DNA of 32,328 nucleotides from Lacunisphaera sp. (GCA_029945855.1 JAQSDJ010000084.1:11443-43770); one strand, 5' to 3'; counted from the stretch's first letter, positions 17,056 to 26,150 are shown. Program-made: numbers and translations. Notes: generated from the letters alone by a model not told the origin.

Positions 17056-19789
17056 GTTTGAGCACTTCAGCCAGCTTGCCGGCGTCGCCGCCGCCGCCCT
17101 GGGCGTAGTCGGGTTTGCCGCCGCCCTTGCCGCCCAGCTTGGCGGTCAGGCCCTGGATCAGTTTTCCGGCGGCCTGGCCGGCCTTGATGGCCTCGGGCGA
17201 ACAGTAGGCGACCAGGCTGACCTTGCCGTCGAAGATCGCACCGAGCTGGACGACGGCGCCGGCGCCGATCTTGTGCAGCACCTGGCTGCCGAGCGAACGG
17301 AGGGCATCCTGGTTCTCGGCCGTGACGACCGTGGACACCCACTTGAGTCCGTCCCTGGCGACGGCGGCGGTGGAAAGTTCGTCAGCGAGGCCCGCGGAAG
17401 CCTTGGCCTCGAAGGCCTTCAGCTTTTTCTCGAGTTCCTTCTGATGGGTGAGAACCAGGTCGAATTTCTGGGCGACATCCGCCACGCCGGCGTTGAGCCG
17501 GGCGCTAACAGCGGCGAGGGCGGCTTCCTTGGCGGCGATGTGATCGAGCGCGGCCTGGCCGGCGACGGCCTCGATGCGGCGCGTGCCGGCCGCGATGGCC
17601 ATCTCGGCCACGATCTTGATGACGCCGATTTCGCCGGTGGTGGCGACGTGCGTGCCGCCGCAGAGTTCCTTGGAGAAGCCGCCGATGTCGACGAGGCGGA
17701 CGTATTTGCCGTATTTGTCGCCGAAGAAAGCGAGGACATCCTCGGGCTTCTTCGCGTATTCAATCTCGGCGGAGACGACGCGGGAGTTGTCTAAAATCTT
17801 CTCATTGATGAGCTGCTCGCACTCCTTGATCTGCGCGGCGGTGAGCGCCTCGAAATGGGTGAAGTCGAAGCGCATCCGGTCGGGCGTCTTGTGCGTGCCG
17901 AACTGGCGGACATGCGTGCCGAGCATCTTCCGCAGGGCCCAATGGATCAGGTGCGCCGCCGAGTGGTGGCGGTTGATCGCGCGGCGGCGGTGGAGGTCGA
18001 CATGCAGGATGGCGGTAGCGCCGGGAACGGGTAGGGCGAGTCCTCCGGACGAGCCGATCTTGTGCAGATGGCGGCCGGACTTGTCCTTGATGCAATCGAC
18101 GAGGTCGACCTTGGCGCCGTTGATGAGCGCATGGCCGGAGTCGCCGACCTGGCCGCCCATCTCGGCGTAGAAGGGAGTCTGGTCGAACACGAGATAGGTG
18201 TCCTTCTCGGTTTTGACGATGTCGATGAGCTTCGCGTGCGTGGCGTGGGTCGAATCGATCTCGTAGCCGACAAACTTGGTCGCCTCGGCGACGGTTTCGC
18301 CCTCGGTGGAAGCGACGATGACATCGGTCTTGCGAGCCGCACGGCCGCGTTCGCGCTGCTCTTCCATCAATTGCTCGAAATACTTCACATCAACTTCCGC
18401 ACCACGCTCGGTGGCGAGCAGTTGGGTCATATCGAGTGGAAAGCCGTAAGTATCGTAGAGTTCAAAAGCCAGTAAGCCAGAAACCTTATTCCCGGAATAC
18501 GGATGCCATTTCCCCTGAAGTTGGGCAGCGCTGTGGCCGCCATCTTCTGCTGTGCTTACGAAGGACGCATTGAGACGAGCTAGGCCGCGCGCCAGTGTCC
18601 TGCCAAACGACTCTTCTTCCGCCCGGATTGCGCGCTCGATCATCGTGCGCTGGGTGTGGAGCTCGGGGAAGACGCCACCGAGAGACTCAATCACCGGCGC
18701 GACGAGTTGTTCGAAGAAGCCGGTCTGCAGGCCGAGGTTTTTCTGACCATACATGATGCCGCGGCGGAGGATGCGGCGGATGACGTAGTTGCGGTCGGCG
18801 TTGCCGGGCAAGATACCGTCGGCGATGGCGCAGGAGACGCAGCGGGCGTGGTCGGCGAGGACACGGAAGGTGATGTCGATCGTCTGCTGCTCGGTCAGGC
18901 CGGTGCGCTCGGTCGGGACGGTGCCGGTGTAGCTTTTGCCGGAGAGGGCGGCGATCTTGTCAAAAGTCGGTTTAAAAACGTCGGCGTTGTAGTTCGAGGG
19001 CTCGGCGGAGAAATCCTTGAATCCCTTCGTCGTGGCGTGGATGCCGGCGACGCGCTCGAAACCCATGCCGGTGTCGATATGTTTGGCGGCGAGCGGGGCG
19101 ACGGTGCCGTCGGCGTTTGCGTTGAACTGGATAAACACGTGGTTCCAGATCTCGATGCAGCGCGGCGCCGAACTGTTCACGAGTTTGCGTCCGGCGGCCT
19201 CGTCGTCGGAGGGGAGGAGGTTGAAATGAATCTCCGAGCACGGGCCGCAGGGGCCGGTGTCGCCCATCATCCAGAAATTATCCTTCTTGTTGCCGTTGAC
19301 GATGTGGAGGGCGGGGTCGAGGCCGGCGTCCTTGAAAATCTTGGCCCAGATATCGTAGGCCTCCTGGTCGAAGTCGGACGGGTCACCTTTGCTTTTATCG
19401 GGCGAGTAGACGGTCGCGAACAATCGCTTCGGCGGGATGCCCCAGACCTTGGTGAGCAGTTCCCAACCCCAGGTAAGCGTCTCTGTTTTGAAATAATCGC
19501 CGAAGGACCAGTTGCCCAGCATCTCGAACATCGTGTGGTGATAGGTGTCGAAGCCGACGTCCTCGAGGTCGTTGTGCTTGCCGCCGGCGCGGATGCATTT
19601 CTGGGTGTCGGCGACGCGTTTCCACGGGGCAGGCTGGTCGCCGAGGAAATAGGGCACGAACTGGTTCATGCCGGCGTTCGTGAACAGCAGGTTGGGGGCC
19701 GTCGGCATGAGCGAGGACGACGGCACGACGGTGTGCTGCTTCGAGGCGAAGAAATCGAGGAACGACTGGCGGATTTGGGCGGAGGTCAT
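17051..19789 (-). CDS. alaS: Alanyl-tRNA synthetase
   Basis: A full-length, 912-residue enzyme that charges tRNA-Ala. The class II catalytic core (1-250) includes FTNAGMNQFVPYFLG and GDTGPCGPCSEIHF. A tRNA-recognition region follows (about 250-460). The editing domain has HHSAAHLIH (His609, His613) and CGGTH (Cys710, His714), the zinc ligands that clear mischarged Ser/Gly. The C-terminal C-Ala/DHHA1 region ends GGKGGGKPDYAQGGGGDAGK. Residues about 411-438 appear longer than usual between the RGLARLN helix and the LYDTYGFPLD motif, and this stretch (about 18440-18620) is locally less GC-rich with codons such as TTA. All catalytic residues are present. GGAGG is not seen before the ATG; a GGTAAAATAATAC stretch on the minus strand around 19870 is a possible promoter area. 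Confidence 0.97.
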   Translation of the reverse strand: MTSAQIRQSFLDFFASKQHTVVPSSSLMPTAPNLLFTNAGMNQFVPYFLGDQPAPWKRVADTQKCIRAGGKHNDLEDVGFDTYHHTMFEMLGNWSFGDYFKTETLTWGWELLTKVWGIPPKRLFATVYSPDKSKGDPSDFDQEAYDIWAKIFKDAGLDPALHIVNGNKKDNFWMMGDTGPCGPCSEIHFNLLPSDDEAAGRKLVNSSAPRCIEIWNHVFIQFNANADGTVAPLAAKHIDTGMGFERVAGIHATTKGFKDFSAEPSNYNADVFKPTFDKIAALSGKSYTGTVPTERTGLTEQQTIDITFRVLADHARCVSCAIADGILPGNADRNYVIRRILRRGIMYGQKNLGLQTGFFEQLVAPVIESLGGVFPELHTQRTMIERAIRAEEESFGRTLARGLARLNASFVSTAEDGGHSAAQLQGKWHPYSGNKVSGLLAFELYDTYGFPLDMTQLLATERGAEVDVKYFEQLMEEQRERGRAARKTDVIVASTEGETVAEATKFVGYEIDSTHATHAKLIDIVKTEKDTYLVFDQTPFYAEMGGQVGDSGHALINGAKVDLVDCIKDKSGRHLHKIGSSGGLALPVPGATAILHVDLHRRRAINRHHSAAHLIHWALRKMLGTHVRQFGTHKTPDRMRFDFTHFEALTAAQIKECEQLINEKILDNSRVVSAEIEYAKKPEDVLAFFGDKYGKYVRLVDIGGFSKELCGGTHVATTGEIGVIKIVAEMAIAAGTRRIEAVAGQAALDHIAAKEAALAAVSARLNAGVADVAQKFDLVLTHQKELEKKLKAFEAKASAGLADELSTAAVARDGLKWVSTVVTAENQDALRSLGSQVLHKIGAGAVVQLGAIFDGKVSLVAYCSPEAIKAGQAAGKLIQGLTAKLGGKGGGKPDYAQGGGGDAGKLAEVLKL

Positions 19790-20252
19790 TGAGGAGGAAT
19801 GCCAGTAGTTGAGTCTGGAATTCGTAAAGGGCCAGCTAACAACGCCCCAAGCAAGGGGGGAAGTATTATTTTACCGTCAAAGGACACCGGCCGGATTGCG
19901 CGGGAATGCCGGCCAGTTACAAACTGATCGGGAAACAAATTTGCGAATGCGACCACCTAGAACGACGCTTCTGTCGAAGCCAATTCGCAGCCGAAGCGAC
20001 TGACTTGCCAGTCATGGGATCCACGCTCCCAAATTCGCCTCCTTTTTCGCGACCCATCCAACGTCGCGCTCGGGCGACTTGTGCCTCCAAGCGATGCGTT
20101 CGCCTTGAGGCGGCTCGGTATGGGGGCGGACGCCGAAAGGCAGACAAATCAGCCGCTCCCGCGAGTCCACATTGCTCCGGCCTGCGCGGCGTCGGTCGTT
20201 TATTGTCACTCATAGTCTATTGAACGGGCTGTTACATTCTATCCAAGTGCCA
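19790..20252. other. Non-coding interval with several RNA-like inverted repeats
   Basis: This interval separates the divergent alaS and sensory-operon genes and is less GC-rich than its surroundings. No open reading frame in it looks like a real protein. Potential stems are GGCCGG/CCGGCC (19889-19914), TGCGAAT/ATTCGCA (19942-19948 with 19983-19989) enclosing a GCTTC-TGTC-GAAGC hairpin (19967-19980), TGACT-TGCC-AGTCA (20001-20014), GTCGC/GCGAC (20063-20078) and an imperfect GCCTC...GAGGC hairpin (20083-20111). It could hold a structured leader or small RNA as well as both promoters. No known RNA family was recognised. Confidence 0.35.
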
Positions 20253-20960
20253 ATGGGAAATATAGTTCCTCAAAAAGAGACCCCCGACCTGCAATACAGG
20301 ATGGGGGTGACCATAAAGGCACATCGCTTGCGCTTGGGGGTGACGCAGGAGGAGCTGGCTTGGCGGGCCAACATTCACCGAAGTTATCTGGCGGATATCG
20401 AGCGCGGGGGCAGGAACGTGACCTTGCAGAGCATCGCCAACCTGGCGCGGGCGCTGGAGGTATCCGTGACCGACCTCCTGCACCTTACCGAAGTCGCGGT
20501 CAAGGGAGCGGAAGTCCGGAATGTCAATGGGGGGGAAATCCTGTTGGTGGAGGACAACGCCGAGGATGCCGCCCTTGCACTGCGCGCCTTTCGACGGGCC
20601 AAATTTGCCAACCCGATCAAGCTCGTGACCGACGGGCAGGCCGCCTTGGACTTTCTTTTCCGGACGGGCCGCTACCAGAAACGGCAGCCGACGCTGCCCC
20701 AGTTGGTGCTGCTTGATCTCAATCTGCCCAAGGTCTCGGGCGTCGAGGTCCTGCGCGCCATCAAGTCCAGTGAGCTGACGCGAAACATCCCGGTGGTGGT
20801 GCTCACCGTAGCGCTGCAGGATGAACTCATCCTCGAGTGCAGCCGTCTGGGCGCGGAGAACTACATCATCAAGCCGCTGGGGTTTGAGAATTTCAGCAAG
20901 ACGACTCCCGCCCTGGATCTGCAATGGGCCCTGGTCGGGCCCGCCGCCACCAGAACTTGA
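20253..20960 (+). CDS. XRE helix-turn-helix fused to an Rcp1-like receiver domain
   Basis: A 235-residue two-domain protein. Residues 15-77 are an XRE/HTH_3 DNA-binding domain (IKAHRLRLGVTQEELAWRAN, then YLADIERG and SIANLARALEVSVTDLL). Residues 95-225 are a receiver of the Rcp1/CheY-like type with Glu100/Asp101, Asp155 in LVLLDLNLP, Thr185 and Lys207. The DNA-binding domain lies before the receiver, the reverse of the usual response-regulator order, and is an XRE type rather than OmpR, LuxR or Fis type. It heads a plus-strand operon with the PAS kinase starting 11 bp downstream, so phosphorylation by that kinase is likely. Start at the ATG at 20253; no good Shine-Dalgarno. A longer frame back to 20172 is not protein-like. 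Confidence 0.85.
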   Translation: MGNIVPQKETPDLQYRMGVTIKAHRLRLGVTQEELAWRANIHRSYLADIERGGRNVTLQSIANLARALEVSVTDLLHLTEVAVKGAEVRNVNGGEILLVEDNAEDAALALRAFRRAKFANPIKLVTDGQAALDFLFRTGRYQKRQPTLPQLVLLDLNLPKVSGVEVLRAIKSSELTRNIPVVVLTVALQDELILECSRLGAENYIIKPLGFENFSKTTPALDLQWALVGPAATRT

Positions 20961-20971
20961 AGCCACCACCC

Positions 20972-22972
20972 ATGAAACCGCATAGCTCCATCACGGCGGG
21001 CCCGGCGGCACTCCCGCCCGTCCCCAGACCAGGCCGGAAAGGGAGCTCGCCCGCCGTCCCGGCATGGCCTGCCTTGAGGACTGAAGAACAACTCCGGGAC
21101 TCCCTCAAGGAGCTGGGCGACCTGAAGGCGGCGCTGGACGAGCACGCCATCGTGGCGATCACCGACCCGCAGGGGAAAATCACCTATGTGAACGACAAAT
21201 TCTGCGCGATCTCGAAGTATGCGCGGGAGGAACTGCTCGGGCGGGACCACCGGATCATCAACTCCGGCCATCACCCGAAGGAATTCATCCGCAACCTGTG
21301 GGCCACCATCGGGCGCGGGAAAGTCTGGCACGGGGAAATCAAGAACCGGGCCAAGGACGGCTCGTTCTACTGGGTGGACACGACGCTGGTGCCGTTCCTC
21401 GACGAGCAGGGCAAGCCCCGCCAATACGTCGCCATCCGCGCCGACATCACCGAGCGCAAGAAGGCCGAGGAGCAGCTCAAGGCCTCCACCAAGGAAGTGG
21501 ACGACCTGAAGGCAGCGCTGGACGAGCACGCCATCGTGGCGATCACTGACCCGCGAGGAAAGATCACCTACGTGAACGACAAGTTCTGCGCGATCTCGAA
21601 GTATGCGCGGGAGGAACTGCTCGGGCAGGACCACCGGATCATCAACTCCGGTTATCACCCGAAGGAGTTCATCCGCGAGTTGTGGGCGACCATCGGTAGC
21701 GGCCGGGTGTGGCACGGGGAGATCAAGAACCGGGCCAAGGACGGTTCGTTCTACTGGGTGGACACAACGCTGGTGCCGTTCCTCGACGAGCAGGGCAGGC
21801 CCCGCCAATACGTCGCCATCCGCGCCGACATCACCGAGCGCAAACACGCGGAAATGGAGCAGTTGCGCCTGGCCGCCATCGTCACCTCCTCGGATGACGC
21901 CATCATCGGCAAGACCTTGGAAGGAGTCATCACCACGTGGAATCCCGGGGCGGTCAGGATGTTCGGCTATCCCGCCGCCGAGGCGATCGGCCGGTCGATG
22001 TTGATGATTTTCCCGCCGGAGCGGGTGGAGGAGGAAGCCGAGATCCTGGCGCGGATCGGGCGCGGGGAAAGCGTGCGGCATTTTGAAACGGTGCGGGTGC
22101 GCAAGGATGGTGAACGGGTGGATGTCTCGGTCACCATTTCCCCCATCATGGCCGCCGGTGGCCAGATCATCGGCGCCTCGAAAATCGCCCGCGACATCGG
22201 CAAGCGGAAGCGCGCGGAGGAGGAAATTCAAAAACTGAACACCGAACTGGAACAGCGGGTGGCCGAGCGAACCGCGCAGCTCATGGCGGTGAACAAGGAG
22301 CTGGAAGCATTTTGCTTTTCCGTATCGCACGACCTGCGCGCGCCCCTGCGGGCGATGGACGGTTTTTCCCAGGCCGTGATCGAAGACTTTGGAGGGTTGT
22401 TGCCAGAGGAAGGCCGGCGCCAGCTGCAAATCATCCGGCATAGTTCCCAACGCATGGGTGCGCTGATTGACGACCTGCTGACCTTCTCGCGGCTGGGTCG
22501 ACAGGAGCTGAGCAAACGGCCGGTTGACGCGCGCCAACTGGTGCGCGACTGCCTGGAGGATTTGAAGCCGCAGCAACTAAATCGGCGGGTGGATTGCAAG
22601 GTCGGGGAGCTGCCAGCTTGCATCGGCGACCCGGCCCTGTTGAAGCAGGTCTTCCTTAACCTGCTCGAGAACGCACTGAAATACTCACGCAAGCGGGAAT
22701 CAGCAATCGTCGAGATCGGTTGCCACCGTGAGAGCGGTGTCGACACCTACTTTGTCCGCGACAACGGCACCGGCTTCGACATGCGATATGCGGGCAAGTT
22801 GTTTGGAGTATTCCAACGCCTGCACCGGACTGAGGATTACGAGGGCACCGGCGTCGGCCTGGCCATCGTGCAACGCATTGTTCAACGGCACGGTGGACGG
22901 ATCTGGGCTGAGGCGGCCGTGGACCGGGGCGCCACCTTTCATTTCACTCTCGAAGGAGCACCCAGCCTATGA
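20972..22972 (+). CDS. Three-PAS sensor histidine kinase
   Basis: A 666-residue soluble kinase without transmembrane helices. PAS1 (about 50-165) and PAS2 (about 178-293) are nearly identical and share VNDKFCAISKYAREELLG, with PAC-type tails ending RADITERK. PAS3 (about 295-412) is different (TTWNPGAVRMFGYPAAEAIG). A coiled coil (413-445) leads to HisKA with His453 in SVSHDLRAPLR, then HATPase (about 553-662) with Asn567, DNGTGFD (597-603) and GTGVGLAI. The kinase half resembles phytochrome-like kinases that pair with Rcp1-type receivers, and such a receiver is encoded next, overlapping by 4 bp (ATGA). PAS1/2 may bind a cofactor, but no diagnostic ligand residue was identified. The start at 20972 is the first ATG after the preceding stop; an earlier in-frame start would overlap that gene. 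Confidence 0.9.
   Translation: MKPHSSITAGPAALPPVPRPGRKGSSPAVPAWPALRTEEQLRDSLKELGDLKAALDEHAIVAITDPQGKITYVNDKFCAISKYAREELLGRDHRIINSGHHPKEFIRNLWATIGRGKVWHGEIKNRAKDGSFYWVDTTLVPFLDEQGKPRQYVAIRADITERKKAEEQLKASTKEVDDLKAALDEHAIVAITDPRGKITYVNDKFCAISKYAREELLGQDHRIINSGYHPKEFIRELWATIGSGRVWHGEIKNRAKDGSFYWVDTTLVPFLDEQGRPRQYVAIRADITERKHAEMEQLRLAAIVTSSDDAIIGKTLEGVITTWNPGAVRMFGYPAAEAIGRSMLMIFPPERVEEEAEILARIGRGESVRHFETVRVRKDGERVDVSVTISPIMAAGGQIIGASKIARDIGKRKRAEEEIQKLNTELEQRVAERTAQLMAVNKELEAFCFSVSHDLRAPLRAMDGFSQAVIEDFGGLLPEEGRRQLQIIRHSSQRMGALIDDLLTFSRLGRQELSKRPVDARQLVRDCLEDLKPQQLNRRVDCKVGELPACIGDPALLKQVFLNLLENALKYSRKRESAIVEIGCHRESGVDTYFVRDNGTGFDMRYAGKLFGVFQRLHRTEDYEGTGVGLAIVQRIVQRHGGRIWAEAAVDRGATFHFTLEGAPSL
21119..21853 (+). 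repeat. In-frame tandem duplication of a PAS domain
   Basis: A 384-bp unit (128 codons) beginning at 21119 repeats at 21503 inside the kinase gene. Over about 116 residues (50-165 versus 178-293) only eight amino-acid substitutions were counted, and the DNA is also highly alike, including long stretches with no change at the third codon position. This indicates a recent duplication or ongoing gene conversion. Confidence 0.88.
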
Positions 22973-23418
22973 ACGAATCACACGCCGTCGAACTGCTGCT
23001 CGTTGAAGACAATCCGCAGGACCTCGAGTTGGCGCTGCGCGCCCTGCGCAAGGCCAATTTGGCAAACCGCATCCAGGTTGCCCGGGACGGGGCGGAGGCA
23101 CTGGAGTTCATTTTCTGCACGGGCCCGCATGGCGGCCGCAAGATCTCCGACGGCCCCAGGGTGATCATGCTCGATTTGAAATTGCCCAAGGTCGACGGGC
23201 TGGAAGTGCTGCGCCGCGTCAAGGGCGATCCGCGCACCAAGGTCATTCCGGTCGTGGTGATGACCTCATCGAAGGAGCAGAGTGACGTGGTCGAGAGTTA
23301 CCAGCTCGGGGTGAACAGTTACATCGTCAAACCAGTGAATTTCGAAAACTTTGCGGATTCCGTGCGTAGCCTCGGGCTCTACTGGCTGCTGCTCAACCAA
23401 CCGCCCAAGGTGGGCTGA
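22969..23418 (+). CDS. Rcp1-like response-regulator receiver
   Basis: A 149-residue single receiver of the Rcp1 type seen beside phytochrome-like kinases. Glu13/Asp14 form the acidic pocket, Asp69 in VIMLDLKLPK is the phosphoacceptor, and Thr99 and Lys121 complete the active site. The long FIFCTGPHGGRKISDGPR loop before the phosphorylation strand and the tail SVRSLGLYWLLLN are typical of this subgroup. The ATG overlaps the stop of the PAS kinase (ATGA), so translation is probably coupled. The product is the likely phosphoacceptor of that kinase. A 5-nt gap separates it from the next hybrid kinase. Confidence 0.9.
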   Translation: MNESHAVELLLVEDNPQDLELALRALRKANLANRIQVARDGAEALEFIFCTGPHGGRKISDGPRVIMLDLKLPKVDGLEVLRRVKGDPRTKVIPVVVMTSSKEQSDVVESYQLGVNSYIVKPVNFENFADSVRSLGLYWLLLNQPPKVG

Positions 23419-23423
23419 TCTCC

Positions 23424-26150
23424 ATGGCGAGGAAACTGCACCTGCTGCTGGTCGAGGACAGTGAAGACGACGCCGAGCTGGTGCTACGGGAGCTGCGCAC
23501 CGCCGGCCTGGCGTTTGACTGGCGGCGGGTGGACACAGAACCGGGCTTCCTCGCTGCGCTGGAGACACCGCCGGACCTGATCCTGTCCGACTACCGGATG
23601 CCGGAATTTTCCGGCCCCCGGGCCCTGCAACTGCTAAACGAGCGTGGTCTCGAGATACCTTTCATAGTCGTCTCCGGCACGATCGGCGAGGAAACCGCCG
23701 TCCAGGCGATGCGGCAGGGTGCCACTGATTATTTCCTGAAGGACCGGCTGCTTCGGCTGGGGCCGGCGGTGTGCCACGCGCTGGAAACTGCGCGCCTGCG
23801 CCACGAGCAGCGGGAAAAGGACGCCGCGCTGCGGCTTTTCCGTGCCCTTGTCGACCAGTCCGGCGACGCCTTCGAGATTATCGACGTGTCAACGGGCCGG
23901 TTCCTGGATGTCAGCGCCAATTGCTGTCTCGCGCTGGGCTACACGCGGGAGGAACACCTGGCCCTGCGCGTGGCCGACATCAATCCGGAGGTCCGCGTCC
24001 GGGGTTGGCCGCAGGTGGCCGAAGAGGTCCGCCGGACCGTCTCCTGGCGGAGGGAGTCCATGCACCGGCGCAAGGACGGCTCGGAGTTTCCGGTCGAAGT
24101 CACCGCCCGATGGGTGCGGCTCGGCAAGGATTACATCGTGGCGGTGTCGCGCGACATCACCAGCCGGCAGCAGACGGAGGCCGCCTTGCGCAGGGGCGAA
24201 TCGGAACAACGCCAGCTGGTGGCGCGCCTGCTGGCCGCGCAGGCGGTCGGCAACGTGGGGAGCTGGGACACTGATCTGGCCTCGCTGACAGTCACCTGGT
24301 CCGAGCAGACCCATCTCATCTTCGATACCGATCCGCGCACCTTTCAGGTCTCCCACGAGGCGTTTCTGCAGCTGGTGCATCCGGACGACCGGGCGGCCGT
24401 GGACCGGGCCCTGCAAGCCTCGCTGCTCGGTGACGAGGCCTGCATGATCGAGCACCGCATCCGGCTCCGGAGCGGCCGCACCCGGATGGTCGAGGAAAGG
24501 TGGCGGATCTTCCGGGACGACGACGGCAGGCCGGTCCGGGCCGTCGGGACCTGTCAGGACATCACCGAGCGGAAGCGCGCGGAAGCGGCGTTGCGCGAGA
24601 GCGAGGAACGCTTCCGGCAGGTGGTCGAGAGCATCCAGGAGGTTTTCTGGATGACGGACACGGCCAAGCGTCAGATGCTCTACATCAGCCCGGGTTACGA
24701 AAAGATCTGGGGCCGGACGCGCGAGGGTCTGTATGCCTCGTCGCTTTCCTGGCTGGAAAGCATCCATCCCGAGGACCGGGAGCGCATCCTATCCTCGGCC
24801 CGCACGAAGCAGGTGCTGGGCACCTATGACGAGGAATACCGGATTTTACGGCCGGACGGCAGCATCCGGTGGATCCGTGACCGGGCCTTTCCCGTGCGGA
24901 ATGCCGCGGGCGAGGTCTACCGCATCACCGGGGTGGCGGAGGACATCACCGAGCGGAAGAAGCTGGAGGAGCAATTCCTCCACGCCCAGCGCATGGAGGC
25001 CATCGGGGTGCTGGCCAGCGGCATTGCCCACGACCTGAACAACATCCTGGCGCCTTCGCTCATGGTGGCGGGCCTGCTGAAGGCCAGTTTCACGACTCCG
25101 CGGGACCACAAGCTGCTGGAGCTGGTCGAGAACGGGGCCAAACGTGGCGCCAATCTCATCCGCCAGCTCCTCAGCTTCACCCACGGTGGGGCGGCCGGCG
25201 CCCGGGTCATGGTGCAGATGCGTCATCTGCTGAAGGAAATGATGGAGATCATGCGCGAGACCTTCCCGCGCAACATCACCATTGAGGAACTCATCCCGCT
25301 GGATCTCTGGACGGTCAACGCCGATCCCACGCAATTACACCAGGTGCTCATGAACCTGTGCGTCAATGCGCGGGACGCCATGCCGGACGGCGGCACCCTG
25401 ACCGTCGAGGCGGCCAACACGCAGGTGACCGCGACGGCACCCATCGATGCGGCCCTGCGGCCGGGACCTTGCCTCTGGATCAGCATCAAGGACACCGGCC
25501 ACGGGATTCCCCCGGATATCATGTCACGGATATTCGATCCTTTCTTCACCACGAAGGGTGTCGGCAAGGGCACGGGACTGGGGTTGTCCACCGTGCAGAG
25601 GATCGTGCGGAGCCATGAAGGCGTGGTGAAGATCTTCAGCCAGCCCGGCGAGGGCACGGCGTTTGAGCTTTACCTGCCCGCCGTCGACACCCAGGTGGCC
25701 AGCAGCCAGGATGAGTTGCCGAACCTGCCCCATGATGGGCAGCAGGAGTTGATCCTCCTCGTGGATGACGAGCCGTCGATCCGCGAGTCTGTCGGCCGGT
25801 TGCTCGAGAAATGGGGCTACCGCGTGCTCGCGGCCGCCGATGGCGAGGAGGCCCTGCGACTGTTTGTCGAGCATCAGGGTGAGGTGCGGCTGGTCCTGAC
25901 CGACATCCAGATGCCCGGCATGGACGGATTGGCCCTCATCCGGGCGCTGCGGGTGCTGGAGCCCGACATGCGGGCCGTCGTGATCAGCGGGCTGGGCCAC
26001 GATGTGAAGCAGGCCGAGCTGGCTGAGCTGGAGATCCCGGAAATTTTGACGAAGCCCTTCAGCCCCGAGCGGCTGCTCAAGCAGCTGCACCACCTGCTTC
26101 CGGCGCCAACCCGGCCCGGGCAGCCGGACCGGCCGCCGCCCCACGGCTAA
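23424..26150 (+). CDS. Hybrid kinase: receiver - three PAS - HisKA/HATPase - receiver
   Basis: A 908-residue soluble protein. An N-terminal receiver (4-118) has Asp56 and Lys106. PAS/PAC units lie at about 135-250, 270-385 (SWDTDLASLTVTW, HPDDR) and 395-512 (ending ITGVAEDITERKK). HisKA has His536 in GIAHDLNNILAP, the NtrB-like form common in such hybrids. HATPase (about 633-752) has Asn648, DTGHGIP (690-696) and GKGTGLGLST. A C-terminal receiver (775-895) has Asp827 and Lys877. A receiver at each end suggests input from another kinase (perhaps the operon's Rcp1-like relay) and output through its own tail; that is inference. It is the last gene of the four-gene sensory operon. Confidence 0.9.
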   Translation: MARKLHLLLVEDSEDDAELVLRELRTAGLAFDWRRVDTEPGFLAALETPPDLILSDYRMPEFSGPRALQLLNERGLEIPFIVVSGTIGEETAVQAMRQGATDYFLKDRLLRLGPAVCHALETARLRHEQREKDAALRLFRALVDQSGDAFEIIDVSTGRFLDVSANCCLALGYTREEHLALRVADINPEVRVRGWPQVAEEVRRTVSWRRESMHRRKDGSEFPVEVTARWVRLGKDYIVAVSRDITSRQQTEAALRRGESEQRQLVARLLAAQAVGNVGSWDTDLASLTVTWSEQTHLIFDTDPRTFQVSHEAFLQLVHPDDRAAVDRALQASLLGDEACMIEHRIRLRSGRTRMVEERWRIFRDDDGRPVRAVGTCQDITERKRAEAALRESEERFRQVVESIQEVFWMTDTAKRQMLYISPGYEKIWGRTREGLYASSLSWLESIHPEDRERILSSARTKQVLGTYDEEYRILRPDGSIRWIRDRAFPVRNAAGEVYRITGVAEDITERKKLEEQFLHAQRMEAIGVLASGIAHDLNNILAPSLMVAGLLKASFTTPRDHKLLELVENGAKRGANLIRQLLSFTHGGAAGARVMVQMRHLLKEMMEIMRETFPRNITIEELIPLDLWTVNADPTQLHQVLMNLCVNARDAMPDGGTLTVEAANTQVTATAPIDAALRPGPCLWISIKDTGHGIPPDIMSRIFDPFFTTKGVGKGTGLGLSTVQRIVRSHEGVVKIFSQPGEGTAFELYLPAVDTQVASSQDELPNLPHDGQQELILLVDDEPSIRESVGRLLEKWGYRVLAAADGEEALRLFVEHQGEVRLVLTDIQMPGMDGLALIRALRVLEPDMRAVVISGLGHDVKQAELAELEIPEILTKPFSPERLLKQLHHLLPAPTRPGQPDRPPPHG

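Noticed and set aside
19799-19927. A 42-codon plus-strand frame with GAGGAGGA directly before its ATG
   Set aside because: The purine tract is too close to the ATG for normal initiation, it overlaps the alaS promoter region, and the peptide has no recognisable features.
19917-20213. A 98-codon minus-strand frame in the alaS upstream interval
   Set aside because: Low-complexity Arg/Ser-rich product, no start signal, and overlapping frames of similar quality on both strands; the DNA is better explained as non-coding and structured.
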